Positions 7,539-14,905 of a DNA stretch of 27,278 nt are shown in pieces. The position numbers and the translations under genes are program-made. The stretch lies in the NCBI GenBank assembly GCA_045660325.1, contig JAZRDO010000037.1:1-27278 (forward strand), in the 5' to 3' direction. The notes below the pieces were generated by a model that made no database searches, had not been told where the DNA came from, and saw only the letters and a list, made by a program, of their open reading frames with translations. Source of the DNA: SVTX01 sp045660325. Its GTDB lineage: Bacteria; Bacillota; Clostridia; Oscillospirales; CAG-272. Position 1 is the first letter of the stretch. Each line of letters opens with the position of its first letter.

Positions 7539-7630
7539 TATCTATTGATTTTCAATTGACCTCGTTCTTCATGGAAATAACAATCATTTATACGCGCAAA
7601 GCTAAACTGCATAATTTTTACGTAAATCAT
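7538..7630 (-). CDS. 30-residue leader peptide ORF
   Basis: An ATG at 7630 stands seven bases after a strong GGAGG (complement of 7638-7642). The ORF reads MIYVKIMQFSFARIND at its start, ends QLKINR, and stops with TAA at 7540-7538, exactly where the terminator stem begins. It lies between a good promoter (7683-7711) and a hairpin terminator. The sequence GCAGTTTAGC covering codons 7-10 can pair with the hairpin loop. That arrangement is typical of translation-coupled attenuators, where the act of translating the peptide matters more than the peptide itself. It could instead be a real small protein; no signal peptide or known motif is visible. Confidence 0.55.
   Translation of the reverse strand: MIYVKIMQFSFARINDCYFHEERGQLKINR
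7601..7610 (-). promoter_or_regulatory. Candidate antiterminator segment
   Basis: The minus-strand sequence at 7610-7601 pairs with 7529-7520 over ten positions, nine Watson-Crick and one G·U. The partner covers the 5' side of the inner terminator stem and part of the loop, so this pairing and the full terminator fold compete. Confidence 0.45.
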
Positions 7631-7682
7631 AATTGCACCTCCGTTTTAAGTCGTTTTTTATGGAAATTCTTTCCCTGATACC

Positions 7683-7711
7683 ATTATATCATAAAGTTTT
7701 ATAAAACGCAA
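7683..7711 (-). promoter_or_regulatory. Promoter of the leader–lipoprotein–metzincin unit
   Basis: Minus-strand TTGCGT (7711-7706) and TATAAT (7688-7683) have a 17-base spacer. The predicted transcript starts near 7676 and has a leader of roughly 235 bases before the lipoprotein. The gene-free stretch 7441-7831 is accounted for by this promoter, the leader ORF, the hairpin and the pyk terminator; 7712-7800 holds nothing else I can see. Confidence 0.75.
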
Positions 7712-7789
7712 TAGGGATTTCAGATATCTAATGGACAAATTGCGACAAAAAGCCGCTTGCTCTTAACCGTTTTGAAATCAAATCCCATA

Positions 7790-7831
7790 CAAACAATAAA
7801 AAAGAATGCGACCTGATCGGTCGCATTCTTT
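7790..7831 (-). terminator. Rho-independent terminator of pyk
   Basis: Arms 7801-7813 and 7819-7831 form a 13-bp perfect stem with a 5-nt loop. On the minus strand it is followed by TTTATTG. It begins directly after the pyk stop codon. Confidence 0.85.
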
Positions 7832-9244
7832 TTATATTTCATCAATCTTAATCAAGTTAGTATTACCCGAGTGGCCTGTTGTGTCGCCGCCCGTGATAAC
7901 GATTCTGTCCTTCTTCTTGAGTCCGAGAGTGCTCTTGGCGATCTTCTGCGCCGTATAGAACAGCACGTCGGTGGATCTGAATTCCTCGCACATTGCGGGA
8001 ATTACGCCCCAGGAGAGCGCGAGCTTTCTCCACGTCTTTTCATTTGTGGTAAGACCTATGATTGGCACGGGGGCGCGGAAGCGCGATACCATTCTCGCGG
8101 TCTTGCCCGAAAGTGAGCAGGCAACGATTGCGGCGGCATCAATGTCGATCGCCATACCGCAGGTTGAGTGAGAAACCGCGTCGGTCATATTGCGGATCTC
8201 AAAGTCTGCCTCATAGAAGCGCTTTTTATAATTAATGCTCGCCTCGGTGGTCTCGGCGATCTTAGCCATAGTCTCTACCGCCTGAACGGGATATTTGCCC
8301 GCGGCAGTCTCGCCCGAGAGCATAATTGCGCTCGTTCCGTCGTAAACCGCATTCGCGATATCCGAGATCTCGGCTCTCGTAGGACGGGGATTTGTGATCA
8401 TGGATTCAAGCATCTCGGTCGCGGTAATAACACGCTTACCGAGCATACGGCACTTTGTAATAAGCTTCTTCTGAATGGAAGGAAGATATTCAAAAGGAAT
8501 CTCAACACCCATATCTCCGCGCGCCACCATAATGCCGTCACATTCCTTACATATCTCCTCGATATTATCAACACCAGACTGGTTTTCAATCTTAGCTATA
8601 AGCTCGATACCCTGCGCGCCTATTTCGTTAAGATAATTCTTTACGTCAATAAGATCCTGACGGCAGGAAACGAAGGAGCACGCGATATAGTCGATATCAT
8701 TTTCAACGCCGAACTTGATATCCTTCTTATCCTGCTCGGAAAGATAGGGCTGCTTCATAACCTTACCGGGGAAGCTCATGCTCTTTCTGTCGGAAAGCTC
8801 GCCGCCGCAGGTTACGGTACACATAATATTCGTGCCCTCAACCTTGTCAACCTTAAAGGAGAGAAGTCCGTTATTGAGCAGGATCGTATCTCCCGCGCCC
8901 ATTTCCTCGGGGAGTCGCGCATAATTTACCGCCACGCGAGTATTATCTCCAATGATATCGTCAGTTGTAAACGTGAATTTATCTCCGTCGGCAAGAGTAA
9001 TTCTGCCGCCCTCAAACGTCTTGATTCGGTATTCGGGGCCCTTTGTATCAAGAAGGATGGCAACGGGGAGACCAAGCTCCGCTCTTACCTCCTTGACCAT
9101 ATCTATTCTTCTCTTGTGATCCTCGTGTGTATTGTGCGAAAAATTAAGTCTTGCTACGTTCATTCCTGCCAAGCAAAGTCCCTTTACTATCTCCTTGGTT
9201 CCACTCGCAGGGCCTAACGTACAAACGATTTTTGTCTTTCTCAT
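7832..9244 (-). CDS. pyk: Pyruvate kinase
   Basis: This enzyme converts phosphoenolpyruvate and ADP to pyruvate and ATP in glycolysis. The 470-residue protein starts with RKTKIVCTLGPASG and has NVARLNFSHNTHEDH near residue 29. The catalytic Lys lies in LIAKIENQSGVDN near 219, the metal-binding Glu and Asp in VARGDMGVEIP near 243, and the signature MLESMITNPRPTRAEISDIANAVYDGTSAIMLSGE follows in short blocks near 278-313. It has the classical length and lacks the extra C-terminal PEP-utiliser-like domain of bacilli. It is transcribed alone from the promoter at 9285-9313. The start has a GGGAG ribosome binding site. Confidence 0.97.
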   Translation of the reverse strand: MRKTKIVCTLGPASGTKEIVKGLCLAGMNVARLNFSHNTHEDHKRRIDMVKEVRAELGLPVAILLDTKGPEYRIKTFEGGRITLADGDKFTFTTDDIIGDNTRVAVNYARLPEEMGAGDTILLNNGLLSFKVDKVEGTNIMCTVTCGGELSDRKSMSFPGKVMKQPYLSEQDKKDIKFGVENDIDYIACSFVSCRQDLIDVKNYLNEIGAQGIELIAKIENQSGVDNIEEICKECDGIMVARGDMGVEIPFEYLPSIQKKLITKCRMLGKRVITATEMLESMITNPRPTRAEISDIANAVYDGTSAIMLSGETAAGKYPVQAVETMAKIAETTEASINYKKRFYEADFEIRNMTDAVSHSTCGMAIDIDAAAIVACSLSGKTARMVSRFRAPVPIIGLTTNEKTWRKLALSWGVIPAMCEEFRSTDVLFYTAQKIAKSTLGLKKKDRIVITGGDTTGHSGNTNLIKIDEI

Positions 9245-9284
9245 ATATTTCTCCCGTATATTAATGTATTAATTATCCATACTG

Positions 9285-9313
9285 ATTATATCATATTCCC
9301 CGTGTGTTTGCAA
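9285..9313 (-). promoter_or_regulatory. Promoter of pyk
   Basis: Minus-strand TTGCAA (9313-9308) and TATAAT (9290-9285) are separated by 17 bases, about 40 bases before the pyk start. Confidence 0.75.
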
Positions 9314-9341
9314 GTATTCTTATTGTAAATTTTTGCACAAC

Positions 9342-9383
9342 AAAAAACACTTATGACAAGGGGCTTCCCCATCATAAGTGTTT
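9342..9383 (-). terminator. Terminator of the GlpA/FAD/DUF1667 operon
   Basis: Arms 9345-9356 and 9372-9383 pair perfectly over 12 bp, with an inner GGGG/CCCC stem. The minus strand continues into a T-run (complement of 9342-9347). Confidence 0.85.
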
Positions 9384-9387
9384 ATTT

Positions 9388-9735
9388 TTATACGTTTGCC
9401 GTAGCGACAACCGAAATGCCCGTATCCGCTACGTTTTCTATTATTACGTCACCGATTGAGATATCTCCCTCGGGGCGCGCGGAATTTATCTCGCGCATAA
9501 CCTCGAATACCTTTTCCTTCGGTACTGAGTCCGCGGTCTTTACGGGAAGGATCCTGCCGTCGGCGCATCTTACGGTTGAGGTAACCGTACGTACGGGGTG
9601 GGTACATTCATTCTCCGCGTAAACGATACCTCGCTTACAGCCGTTACCCGTAATGCTCTCGATCTCGCCATTCTCCTTGAATTTTACAGAAAGATCACAA
9701 CCTCTGGGGCAGACGATACAAGTTAAATTTCTCAT
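9388..9735 (-). CDS. DUF1667 domain protein with cysteine motif
   Basis: The 115-residue protein opens with LTCIVCPRGCDL, and further cysteines lie in NGCKRG and ENECTHPVRT. The set suggests an Fe-S or metal site. DUF1667 proteins are commonly the third gene after a GlpA-like dehydrogenase and an FAD-dependent oxidoreductase, as here, and may help pass electrons onward. Its ATG overlaps the TGA of the upstream oxidoreductase (ATGA), so translation is coupled. The exact biochemical role is not established. The assignment to the family is firm from the N-terminal cysteine pattern, the HPVRTVTSTVR segment and the operon context. Confidence 0.9.
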   Translation of the reverse strand: MRNLTCIVCPRGCDLSVKFKENGEIESITGNGCKRGIVYAENECTHPVRTVTSTVRCADGRILPVKTADSVPKEKVFEVMREINSARPEGDISIGDVIIENVADTGISVVATANV

Positions 9736-10994
9736 TTTGCCACCTCCTCAAGTGTGATAGTGATCTTGCCGCTTCCGACCGATGCGATCATATCCGCCGT
9801 AAGCTTTACAGTTTCCATCTCGCCGGGCGCAAGCTTAAGCTTTTTCTTCTCAAGCATCACACGGTCGCCCTCGCGAACGACGATTTTTTTATCTCTGAAG
9901 ACGTCGGAAACGCGGAAATATATATCCGTATCCTTGATCTCACAAAGTCTCTGCGGAACCGTGTATCTTACACCGCCGGATGCCGCTATCGTAATATTAA
10001 TTTCATTCTTTGCCACGCCATTTATATAATCCGCCGCCGCTCTGCCCGCGATCACGGATTCCTCGGAAACGTAGTCAACAAGGTCGTGAACGTGAAGCAC
10101 GTTTCCGCACGCGAAAATACCCTCGATCTTGGTCTGTCTGCCGCCGTCAACGACAGCACCGCCCGTTACTCTGTCAAGAGTAATGCCCGCGCTCTTCGTA
10201 AGCTCGTTTTCGGGAATAAGTCCGCAGGACAAAAGAAGCGTATCGCACGGAATATACTCCTCGCTGCCCTCGATAGGACGACGGTTTTCGTCGACCTTGG
10301 CAATTGTTACACCCGTGAGTCGCTCTTTGCCGTGGATATCGATCACGGTATGCGAAAGCTTCAAGGGTATATTAAAGTCATTAAGGCACTGCTCAATATT
10401 TCTTGCAAGACCGCCCGAATAAGGCATAAGCTCGCAGACCGCCTTGACGGATGCGCCCTCAAGAGTCATTCGTCTTGCCATAATAAGACCGATATCTCCC
10501 GAGCCGAGAATAACCACCTCGCGTCCGGGCATATATCCCTTCATATTAACGAACTTTTGAGCCGTGCCCGCAGTATAGATACCCGCAGGACGAGCGCCCG
10601 AAATGTTAAGCGCGCCCTTCGGTCTTTCGCGGCAGCCCATAGCAAGAATTACCGCCTTCGCATCAATAAAGAAGATTCCACACTCCTTGTTCATAGCGGT
10701 AACCCTCTTGTTTTTATCTACGTCAATAACCATTGTGTCGAGCATAAAGGGAATTTCAAGCTCGCGCACCTGCTTTTCATATTTGTACGCGTATTCAGGG
10801 CCTGTCAGCTCCTCGCCGAAGCGATGAAGACCGAAGCCGTTGTGAATACACTGACGGAGAATTCCGCCGAGAGAATCGTCGCGCTCAAGGATGAGAATAT
10901 CGCGTATTCCCGCCTCGTGCGCCGCAACCGCCGCAGACATACCCGCAGGGCCGCCACCGATAATGACAAGGTCCTTCTTAATTATCTCTGCCAC
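9732..10994 (-). CDS. NAD(P)/FAD-dependent oxidoreductase (GlpB-position partner)
   Basis: This is a two-dinucleotide-fold flavoprotein of about 420 residues. The FAD-binding motif VIIGGGPAGMSAAVAAHEAG is at the N-terminus. GCRERPKGALNISG near residue 120 is typical of this group, and the NAD(P)-binding motif VVILGSGDIGLIMARRM follows. Near the C-terminus GIFACGNVLHVHDLVDYV closes the FAD site. It probably moves electrons between the GlpA-like dehydrogenase and NAD(P) or the DUF1667 protein. The GTG at 10994 is chosen because AAGGAGG lies seven bases upstream; an earlier GTG at 11000 is only one base from that site. The start is two bases after the upstream TGA stop, and the end overlaps the next gene by four bases. 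Confidence 0.92.
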   Translation of the reverse strand: MAEIIKKDLVIIGGGPAGMSAAVAAHEAGIRDILILERDDSLGGILRQCIHNGFGLHRFGEELTGPEYAYKYEKQVRELEIPFMLDTMVIDVDKNKRVTAMNKECGIFFIDAKAVILAMGCRERPKGALNISGARPAGIYTAGTAQKFVNMKGYMPGREVVILGSGDIGLIMARRMTLEGASVKAVCELMPYSGGLARNIEQCLNDFNIPLKLSHTVIDIHGKERLTGVTIAKVDENRRPIEGSEEYIPCDTLLLSCGLIPENELTKSAGITLDRVTGGAVVDGGRQTKIEGIFACGNVLHVHDLVDYVSEESVIAGRAAADYINGVAKNEINITIAASGGVRYTVPQRLCEIKDTDIYFRVSDVFRDKKIVVREGDRVMLEKKKLKLAPGEMETVKLTADMIASVGSGKITITLEEVAK

Positions 10995-10996
10995 GA

Positions 10997-12424
10997 TCAC
11001 ACCTCCTTGGTCTTGCCCATATTAATATAGGACTCGCCGCCGAATTTCGTAATATCCGTATAGTCGCATCCCATCTCACGCGCAAGAAGCTCGATAACGT
11101 AGGGGGTACAGAAGCCGCCCTGACATCTACCCATAGACGCTCTCGTTCTACGCTTTACGCCATCAACGTCGCGAGGCTTGGGATTTGTGCGAATTGCTTC
11201 CAAAATCTCGCCCTCGGTAACCGTCTCGCAACGGCAGATCACATGCGCGAATTCGGGATTTTTCTTAATTATTTCATTCTTCTCATCAACGGAAAGAGAC
11301 GAGAAATAGTGCATAGGCTTACGTGTCGCACAGAAGTCCGCCTTAGGGGTAAGCGTAAGTCCCGCGCAAGCGAGCATTTCCGCTATATATTTTGCAATCG
11401 CAGGGGACGCCGAAAGACCGGGGCTCTCAATACCCGCACAGTTTACAAAGCCATCTCTCTCGTTTATAATAAAGTCGCCGGTAGATCCCGTCGCGCGAAG
11501 TCCCGCAAACGACGTAATTACCTTTCCCATATTTATTCCCGATACCTGTTCCGACGCCTGCGCTCTTATCTTGGCAATGCCGACAGAAGTCGTAGCCGTG
11601 TCTTCCTTATTTTCAAGGTTTTCCGCGGTAGGACCGAGCATAAGATTGCCGTCAACCGTAGGAGTAACGAGTATTCCCTTACCCATAGCCGAGGGGCAAC
11701 GGAAGATCGTGCGGGACACAGTTTCCCCGCACTCGCGGTCAAGAAGCATATATTCGCCGCGGCGCGCGATTACGGAGAACGAATCGTCCCCAACCATTCT
11801 TGCAACCTCGTCGGAATAAACGCCCGCACAGTTGATAACGTATTTTGCTTCAAGCGTGTTGCTCTCGCCCGACACTCTGTATCCGCCATCAATCTTCTCT
11901 ATTTTCTTAACCTCAAAGTCAAGATAAAGCTTAGCACCGTTATCCATAGCGTTACCAACAGATGCCATACAAAGCTCATAAGGACAGATGATTCCGCCCG
12001 TGGGAGCGTGGAGAGCGACTGTTACGCTATCGCCGATATTGGGCTCAAGAGCCAAAATTTCTTCGCGACAAAGAAGCTCCAAGCCTTCTACACCGTTTTG
12101 TCTACCGCGCTCAAGCAACTCCTCAAGAGCCGCTTTGTCCTCATCGTTAAATCCTACGACGAGCGAGCCGTTCTGCTTATATTTTACGCCAAGCTCACGC
12201 ACAACCTCGGGCATCATCTTCGAGCCCTCAACGTTGAGCTTCGCCTTAAGTGAGCCCACCTTCGCATCGTAGCCCGCGTGAACTATTCCACTGTTCGCAC
12301 GAGTGGCGCCAAGGGCAACGTCCGCCCCCTTCTCCACGATAGCCACGGATATATCATATCGGGAAAGCTCTCGCGCGATCATACCGCCGATAACTCCCGC
12401 ACCTATAATTAAAACGTCAAGCAT
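10997..12424 (-). CDS. GlpA-like FAD-dependent dehydrogenase with BFD-type [2Fe-2S] domain
   Basis: This protein of about 475 residues is a DAO-fold flavoprotein (COG0579), likely oxidising glycerol 3-phosphate or a related 2-hydroxyacid. The FAD motif LIIGAGVIGGMIAREL opens the protein. GATRANSGIVHAGYDAKVGSLKAKLN, given in part, is typical of GlpA/LhgO relatives. The C-terminus carries a BFD-like iron-sulphur domain: CRCETVTEGEI, then MGRCQGGFC. The ATG at 12424 is preferred over one ten codons upstream because GGAGG lies just before it and the FAD strand begins immediately. It is first in a three-gene operon with the FAD oxidoreductase and DUF1667. No glpK or glpF is in the window, so the substrate is inferred, not shown. 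Confidence 0.88.
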   Translation of the reverse strand: MLDVLIIGAGVIGGMIARELSRYDISVAIVEKGADVALGATRANSGIVHAGYDAKVGSLKAKLNVEGSKMMPEVVRELGVKYKQNGSLVVGFNDEDKAALEELLERGRQNGVEGLELLCREEILALEPNIGDSVTVALHAPTGGIICPYELCMASVGNAMDNGAKLYLDFEVKKIEKIDGGYRVSGESNTLEAKYVINCAGVYSDEVARMVGDDSFSVIARRGEYMLLDRECGETVSRTIFRCPSAMGKGILVTPTVDGNLMLGPTAENLENKEDTATTSVGIAKIRAQASEQVSGINMGKVITSFAGLRATGSTGDFIINERDGFVNCAGIESPGLSASPAIAKYIAEMLACAGLTLTPKADFCATRKPMHYFSSLSVDEKNEIIKKNPEFAHVICRCETVTEGEILEAIRTNPKPRDVDGVKRRTRASMGRCQGGFCTPYVIELLAREMGCDYTDITKFGGESYINMGKTKEV

Positions 12425-12461
12425 AAATTCCTCCGTCAACGTCCATTTACTCATAGAAAGT

Positions 12462-12490
12462 ATTGTATCACACAGTCAACTTAAAATCAA
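12462..12490 (-). promoter_or_regulatory. Promoter of the GlpA-like operon
   Basis: Minus-strand TTGATT (12490-12485) and TACAAT (12467-12462) have a 17-base spacer. A TTGACT lies nearby at 12479-12474 but has no good -10 at the right distance. Confidence 0.6.
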
Positions 12491-12520
12491 TAGATTTTTA
12501 AAAATAAAATAATGTTTTTT

Positions 12521-12552
12521 AAAAGAAATATCCCCTCGTAAAACGAGGGGAT
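12521..12552 (-). terminator. Terminator of the transporter–esterase operon
   Basis: Arms 12530-12538 and 12544-12552 form a 9-bp stem with a TAAAA loop. On the minus strand it is followed by TTTCTTTT. It lies 19 bases after the SASA gene stop. Confidence 0.8.
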
Positions 12553-12570
12553 GTTTATATTGATATACGC

Positions 12571-14103
12571 TTATTTAACGGGAATACTGAACGCGGGACA
12601 AGGAAGATTATTTCCGCCGCGAAGATTAGCGTTATCGATCGTTACGTAGGTAAAATACGCGTAATTTACGTAGTCGGGAATCACACCCTCGGGCAGATCG
12701 ATAAGCACCGAGCTTCTATTCGCAATAGTTGCTCTTACCTTTATCTGATTGTCGTAATCACCAACAGTAAAGCCCTCGACCTCTTTATCAAGACTGTCGA
12801 CGGGAGTATGACCGAGAATGGTAAGACCTGCGCTTATATTCTTGAAATCAATCATGATCTTATGCGCCGCAGGATAATAATTTGCCTCGATAGGCATAGG
12901 AGACGATGCCTCACTCTCCTTCTCGATGCCGTATTCCTTGCAAAGAACGATCTTGGCAAGTCTCTCGCCAAGCTCAAGCTTACGGGGAGAGTGCGCCCAA
13001 TCGTGGAAGTCCTCGGGAGATCCGAGATCCATATCAACGATAAGCGAGGAATTCGGAATCACCGAAAGCGCGTCGTACTGCTTAATTCTCACAATATCCG
13101 TGAACTTAAAAATATCCGCGCCCGTCTTACAGTAATTTGAAAGCTGAACGTTATAGAACGGGAATTCAAAGCCGAAGCTTCTTCTCTCGTCTGCAACGAG
13201 GAGCGCAAGCTCATAGGTGTATCTCTCGGCAAGACCGCGGTCAAGCGCCTCGCTCTCGCCCTGGAAGAACAGCATTGCTCTGAACTGAAGTCCTATAAAG
13301 GGATGGATAAGGGTATTGTAATAGCCTGATTCTCTTACGTTTGCGCCGACGAAATAGCCCTCGTTGTGAGCCAACTGCTCGGGGAGAAGCTCGCGGATAC
13401 AAGCGCCGCCCGCCGCCATCATAATAAGTCCGATCGGCACGTCAACGAATTTTGAAAGCTCACGCGCAAAATAGAATCCCATAGCCGAGAAGCCCTGCGC
13501 CGCCTCGCTCGTCGGCTTTTGCCAGCTCCATTCAGGATTTACGATATCCCTCTGGGGATGATTGCAAAATTCCTGATGAGTATAAACGAACGCCTGTCTC
13601 TGCGGGAAAAGTCTTATTTTTTCATCCTCATAAAATTCAAGGCTGGGGGTAAAGCTCATACAGTGCGAGAGATTTACCTCGGCATTCGACTGACCGCCGA
13701 GAAGATAAACGTCGCCGACAAGCACGTCGGAGAACACCTCTCTGTGTCCGAGCTCATCATATATCACAAGCTCCCTGCCCTCGCGGGAATATCTCTCGGG
13801 CAAGAACGTCAGAGTCCACTTGCCGTCATCACCTACCGTAGTATTTGTGGCCTGCTGTGCAAACTCTCCGAACACCTTGCCTCCCACGTTTGTGGAAAAG
13901 CCCCATATTTTTATAGGCTTTTCTCTTTGGAGCACCATATTCGAGGAGAACGCACCCGACACCTTGAATTCGGGGCAGACCCAACCGTCCGCGGTTTTTT
14001 CTACGGATTTTTGTTCAGTCGTAGGGAGCGCTACGCTCTCATCGTTCTCCATTTTCGGAAGCGCTACGCCTCCGTCAACTGTATTTTTATTCATTTCCGA
14101 CAT
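12571..14103 (-). CDS. SASA-family esterase (sialate O-acetylesterase-like)
   Basis: The protein of about 510 residues matches the SASA/DUF303 family, which removes O-acetyl groups from sialic acid or other glycans. The family entry segment FSSNMVLQREKPIKIWG is followed by GGQSNAEV, which has the nucleophile Ser. FFQGESEA is the family's QGE block, and FHDWAHSPRKLELG supplies the Asp/His pair. No signal peptide is visible, so it should act in the cytoplasm. The ATG at 14103 has a GAGGTG site and lies seven bases after the ABC ATPase stop. The first 45 residues or so are a low-complexity extension with VALP twice, 11 residues apart. Being last in an ABC transporter operon suggests it acts on an imported compound, but the transporter family is not a classical sugar importer. 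Confidence 0.85.
   Translation of the reverse strand: MSEMNKNTVDGGVALPKMENDESVALPTTEQKSVEKTADGWVCPEFKVSGAFSSNMVLQREKPIKIWGFSTNVGGKVFGEFAQQATNTTVGDDGKWTLTFLPERYSREGRELVIYDELGHREVFSDVLVGDVYLLGGQSNAEVNLSHCMSFTPSLEFYEDEKIRLFPQRQAFVYTHQEFCNHPQRDIVNPEWSWQKPTSEAAQGFSAMGFYFARELSKFVDVPIGLIMMAAGGACIRELLPEQLAHNEGYFVGANVRESGYYNTLIHPFIGLQFRAMLFFQGESEALDRGLAERYTYELALLVADERRSFGFEFPFYNVQLSNYCKTGADIFKFTDIVRIKQYDALSVIPNSSLIVDMDLGSPEDFHDWAHSPRKLELGERLAKIVLCKEYGIEKESEASSPMPIEANYYPAAHKIMIDFKNISAGLTILGHTPVDSLDKEVEGFTVGDYDNQIKVRATIANRSSVLIDLPEGVIPDYVNYAYFTYVTIDNANLRGGNNLPCPAFSIPVK
14026..14069. repeat. Short direct repeat in the esterase N-terminal extension
   Basis: AGCGCTACGC occurs at 14027-14036 and 14060-14069, 33 bases apart, and encodes VALP in the same frame. 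The first copy lies in a small inverted repeat, GAGCG-CTA-CGCTC, at 14026-14038. Confidence 0.7.
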
Positions 14104-14110
14104 AGCCACC

Positions 14111-14905
14111 TCAATTAAGAAGAGTGCGGTCGTTTGTAAATTCACTACCGCTCGCCTTCGAGAACATTGTAAGAAGCTGCTCAACCGTGAGCTTCTTCTT
14201 TTCCTCGCCGCTGATGTCGAGAATAATATTTCCGTTGTGCATCATAATGATTCGGTTGCCGTACTCAATAGCGTCCTTCATATTATGAGTAATCATAAGT
14301 GTCGTGAGCTTGTTCTCGCTTACGACCTTATTCGTAATTTCAAGCACCTTTGCCGCGGTCTTGGGGTCAAGCGCCGCCGTATGCTCGTCAAGGAGCAAAA
14401 GCTTCGGCTTCTTCATAGACGCCATAAGAAGTGTTACCGCCTGTCTCTGACCGCCCGAGAGAAGTCCCATCTTTGTCGTGAGTCTATCCTCAAGACCGAG
14501 ATCAAGCATCTTCAAAAGCTCGCGATATTTCGCTCTGTCCTTACCTCTTATCGCCCAACGGATACCGCGCTTGTGTCCGCGGCTGTCGGCAATAGACATA
14601 TTCTCCTCAACCCACATATCCGAAGCTGTGCCAAGTCTGGGGTCCTGGAAAACTCGTCCTATATACTGCGCTCTCTTATGCTCGGGAAGGCGGGTAACGT
14701 CCTTTCCGTCGATAATAACCTTACCGTCGTCAACGGGATACGCGCCCGAGATAACGTTGAGCATTGTGGATTTACCTGCACCGTTACCGCCGATAACTGT
14801 AACGAAATCGCCGTCGTTAAGTGTTAATGAAAGCCCCTCAAACACGCTCTTTTCGTTGATCGTGCCTGCATTGAAGGTCTTATAAATATTTTTAAGCTCA
14901 AGCAT
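14111..14905 (-). CDS. ABC transporter ATP-binding protein (COG1101 type)
   Basis: This 264-residue ATPase powers the transporter formed with the next two upstream genes. The Walker A motif GGNGAGKSTMLN is near residue 39, the Q-loop lies in RVFQDPRLG near 84, the ABC signature is LLSGGQRQAVTLLMA near 148, Walker B is PKLLLLDEHTAALD near 168, and the H-loop is in LMITHNMKDAIEYG. The DEHTAALD form is typical of the COG1101 group paired with COG4120 permeases and COG2984 binding proteins. Its start overlaps the permease stop by eight bases, and GGAGG within the permease's Lys-rich tail serves as its ribosome binding site. The stop is TGA. Confidence 0.93.
   Translation of the reverse strand: MLELKNIYKTFNAGTINEKSVFEGLSLTLNDGDFVTVIGGNGAGKSTMLNVISGAYPVDDGKVIIDGKDVTRLPEHKRAQYIGRVFQDPRLGTASDMWVEENMSIADSRGHKRGIRWAIRGKDRAKYRELLKMLDLGLEDRLTTKMGLLSGGQRQAVTLLMASMKKPKLLLLDEHTAALDPKTAAKVLEITNKVVSENKLTTLMITHNMKDAIEYGNRIIMMHNGNIILDISGEEKKKLTVEQLLTMFSKASGSEFTNDRTLLN

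Noticed and set aside
8168..9217. 349-codon open frame on the plus strand opposite pyk
   Set aside because: It is a shadow of pyk: no ribosome binding site, no family features, composition set by the complementary coding frame. Similar long frames opposite the FAD oxidoreductase, GlpA-like gene and prfC were dropped for the same reason.
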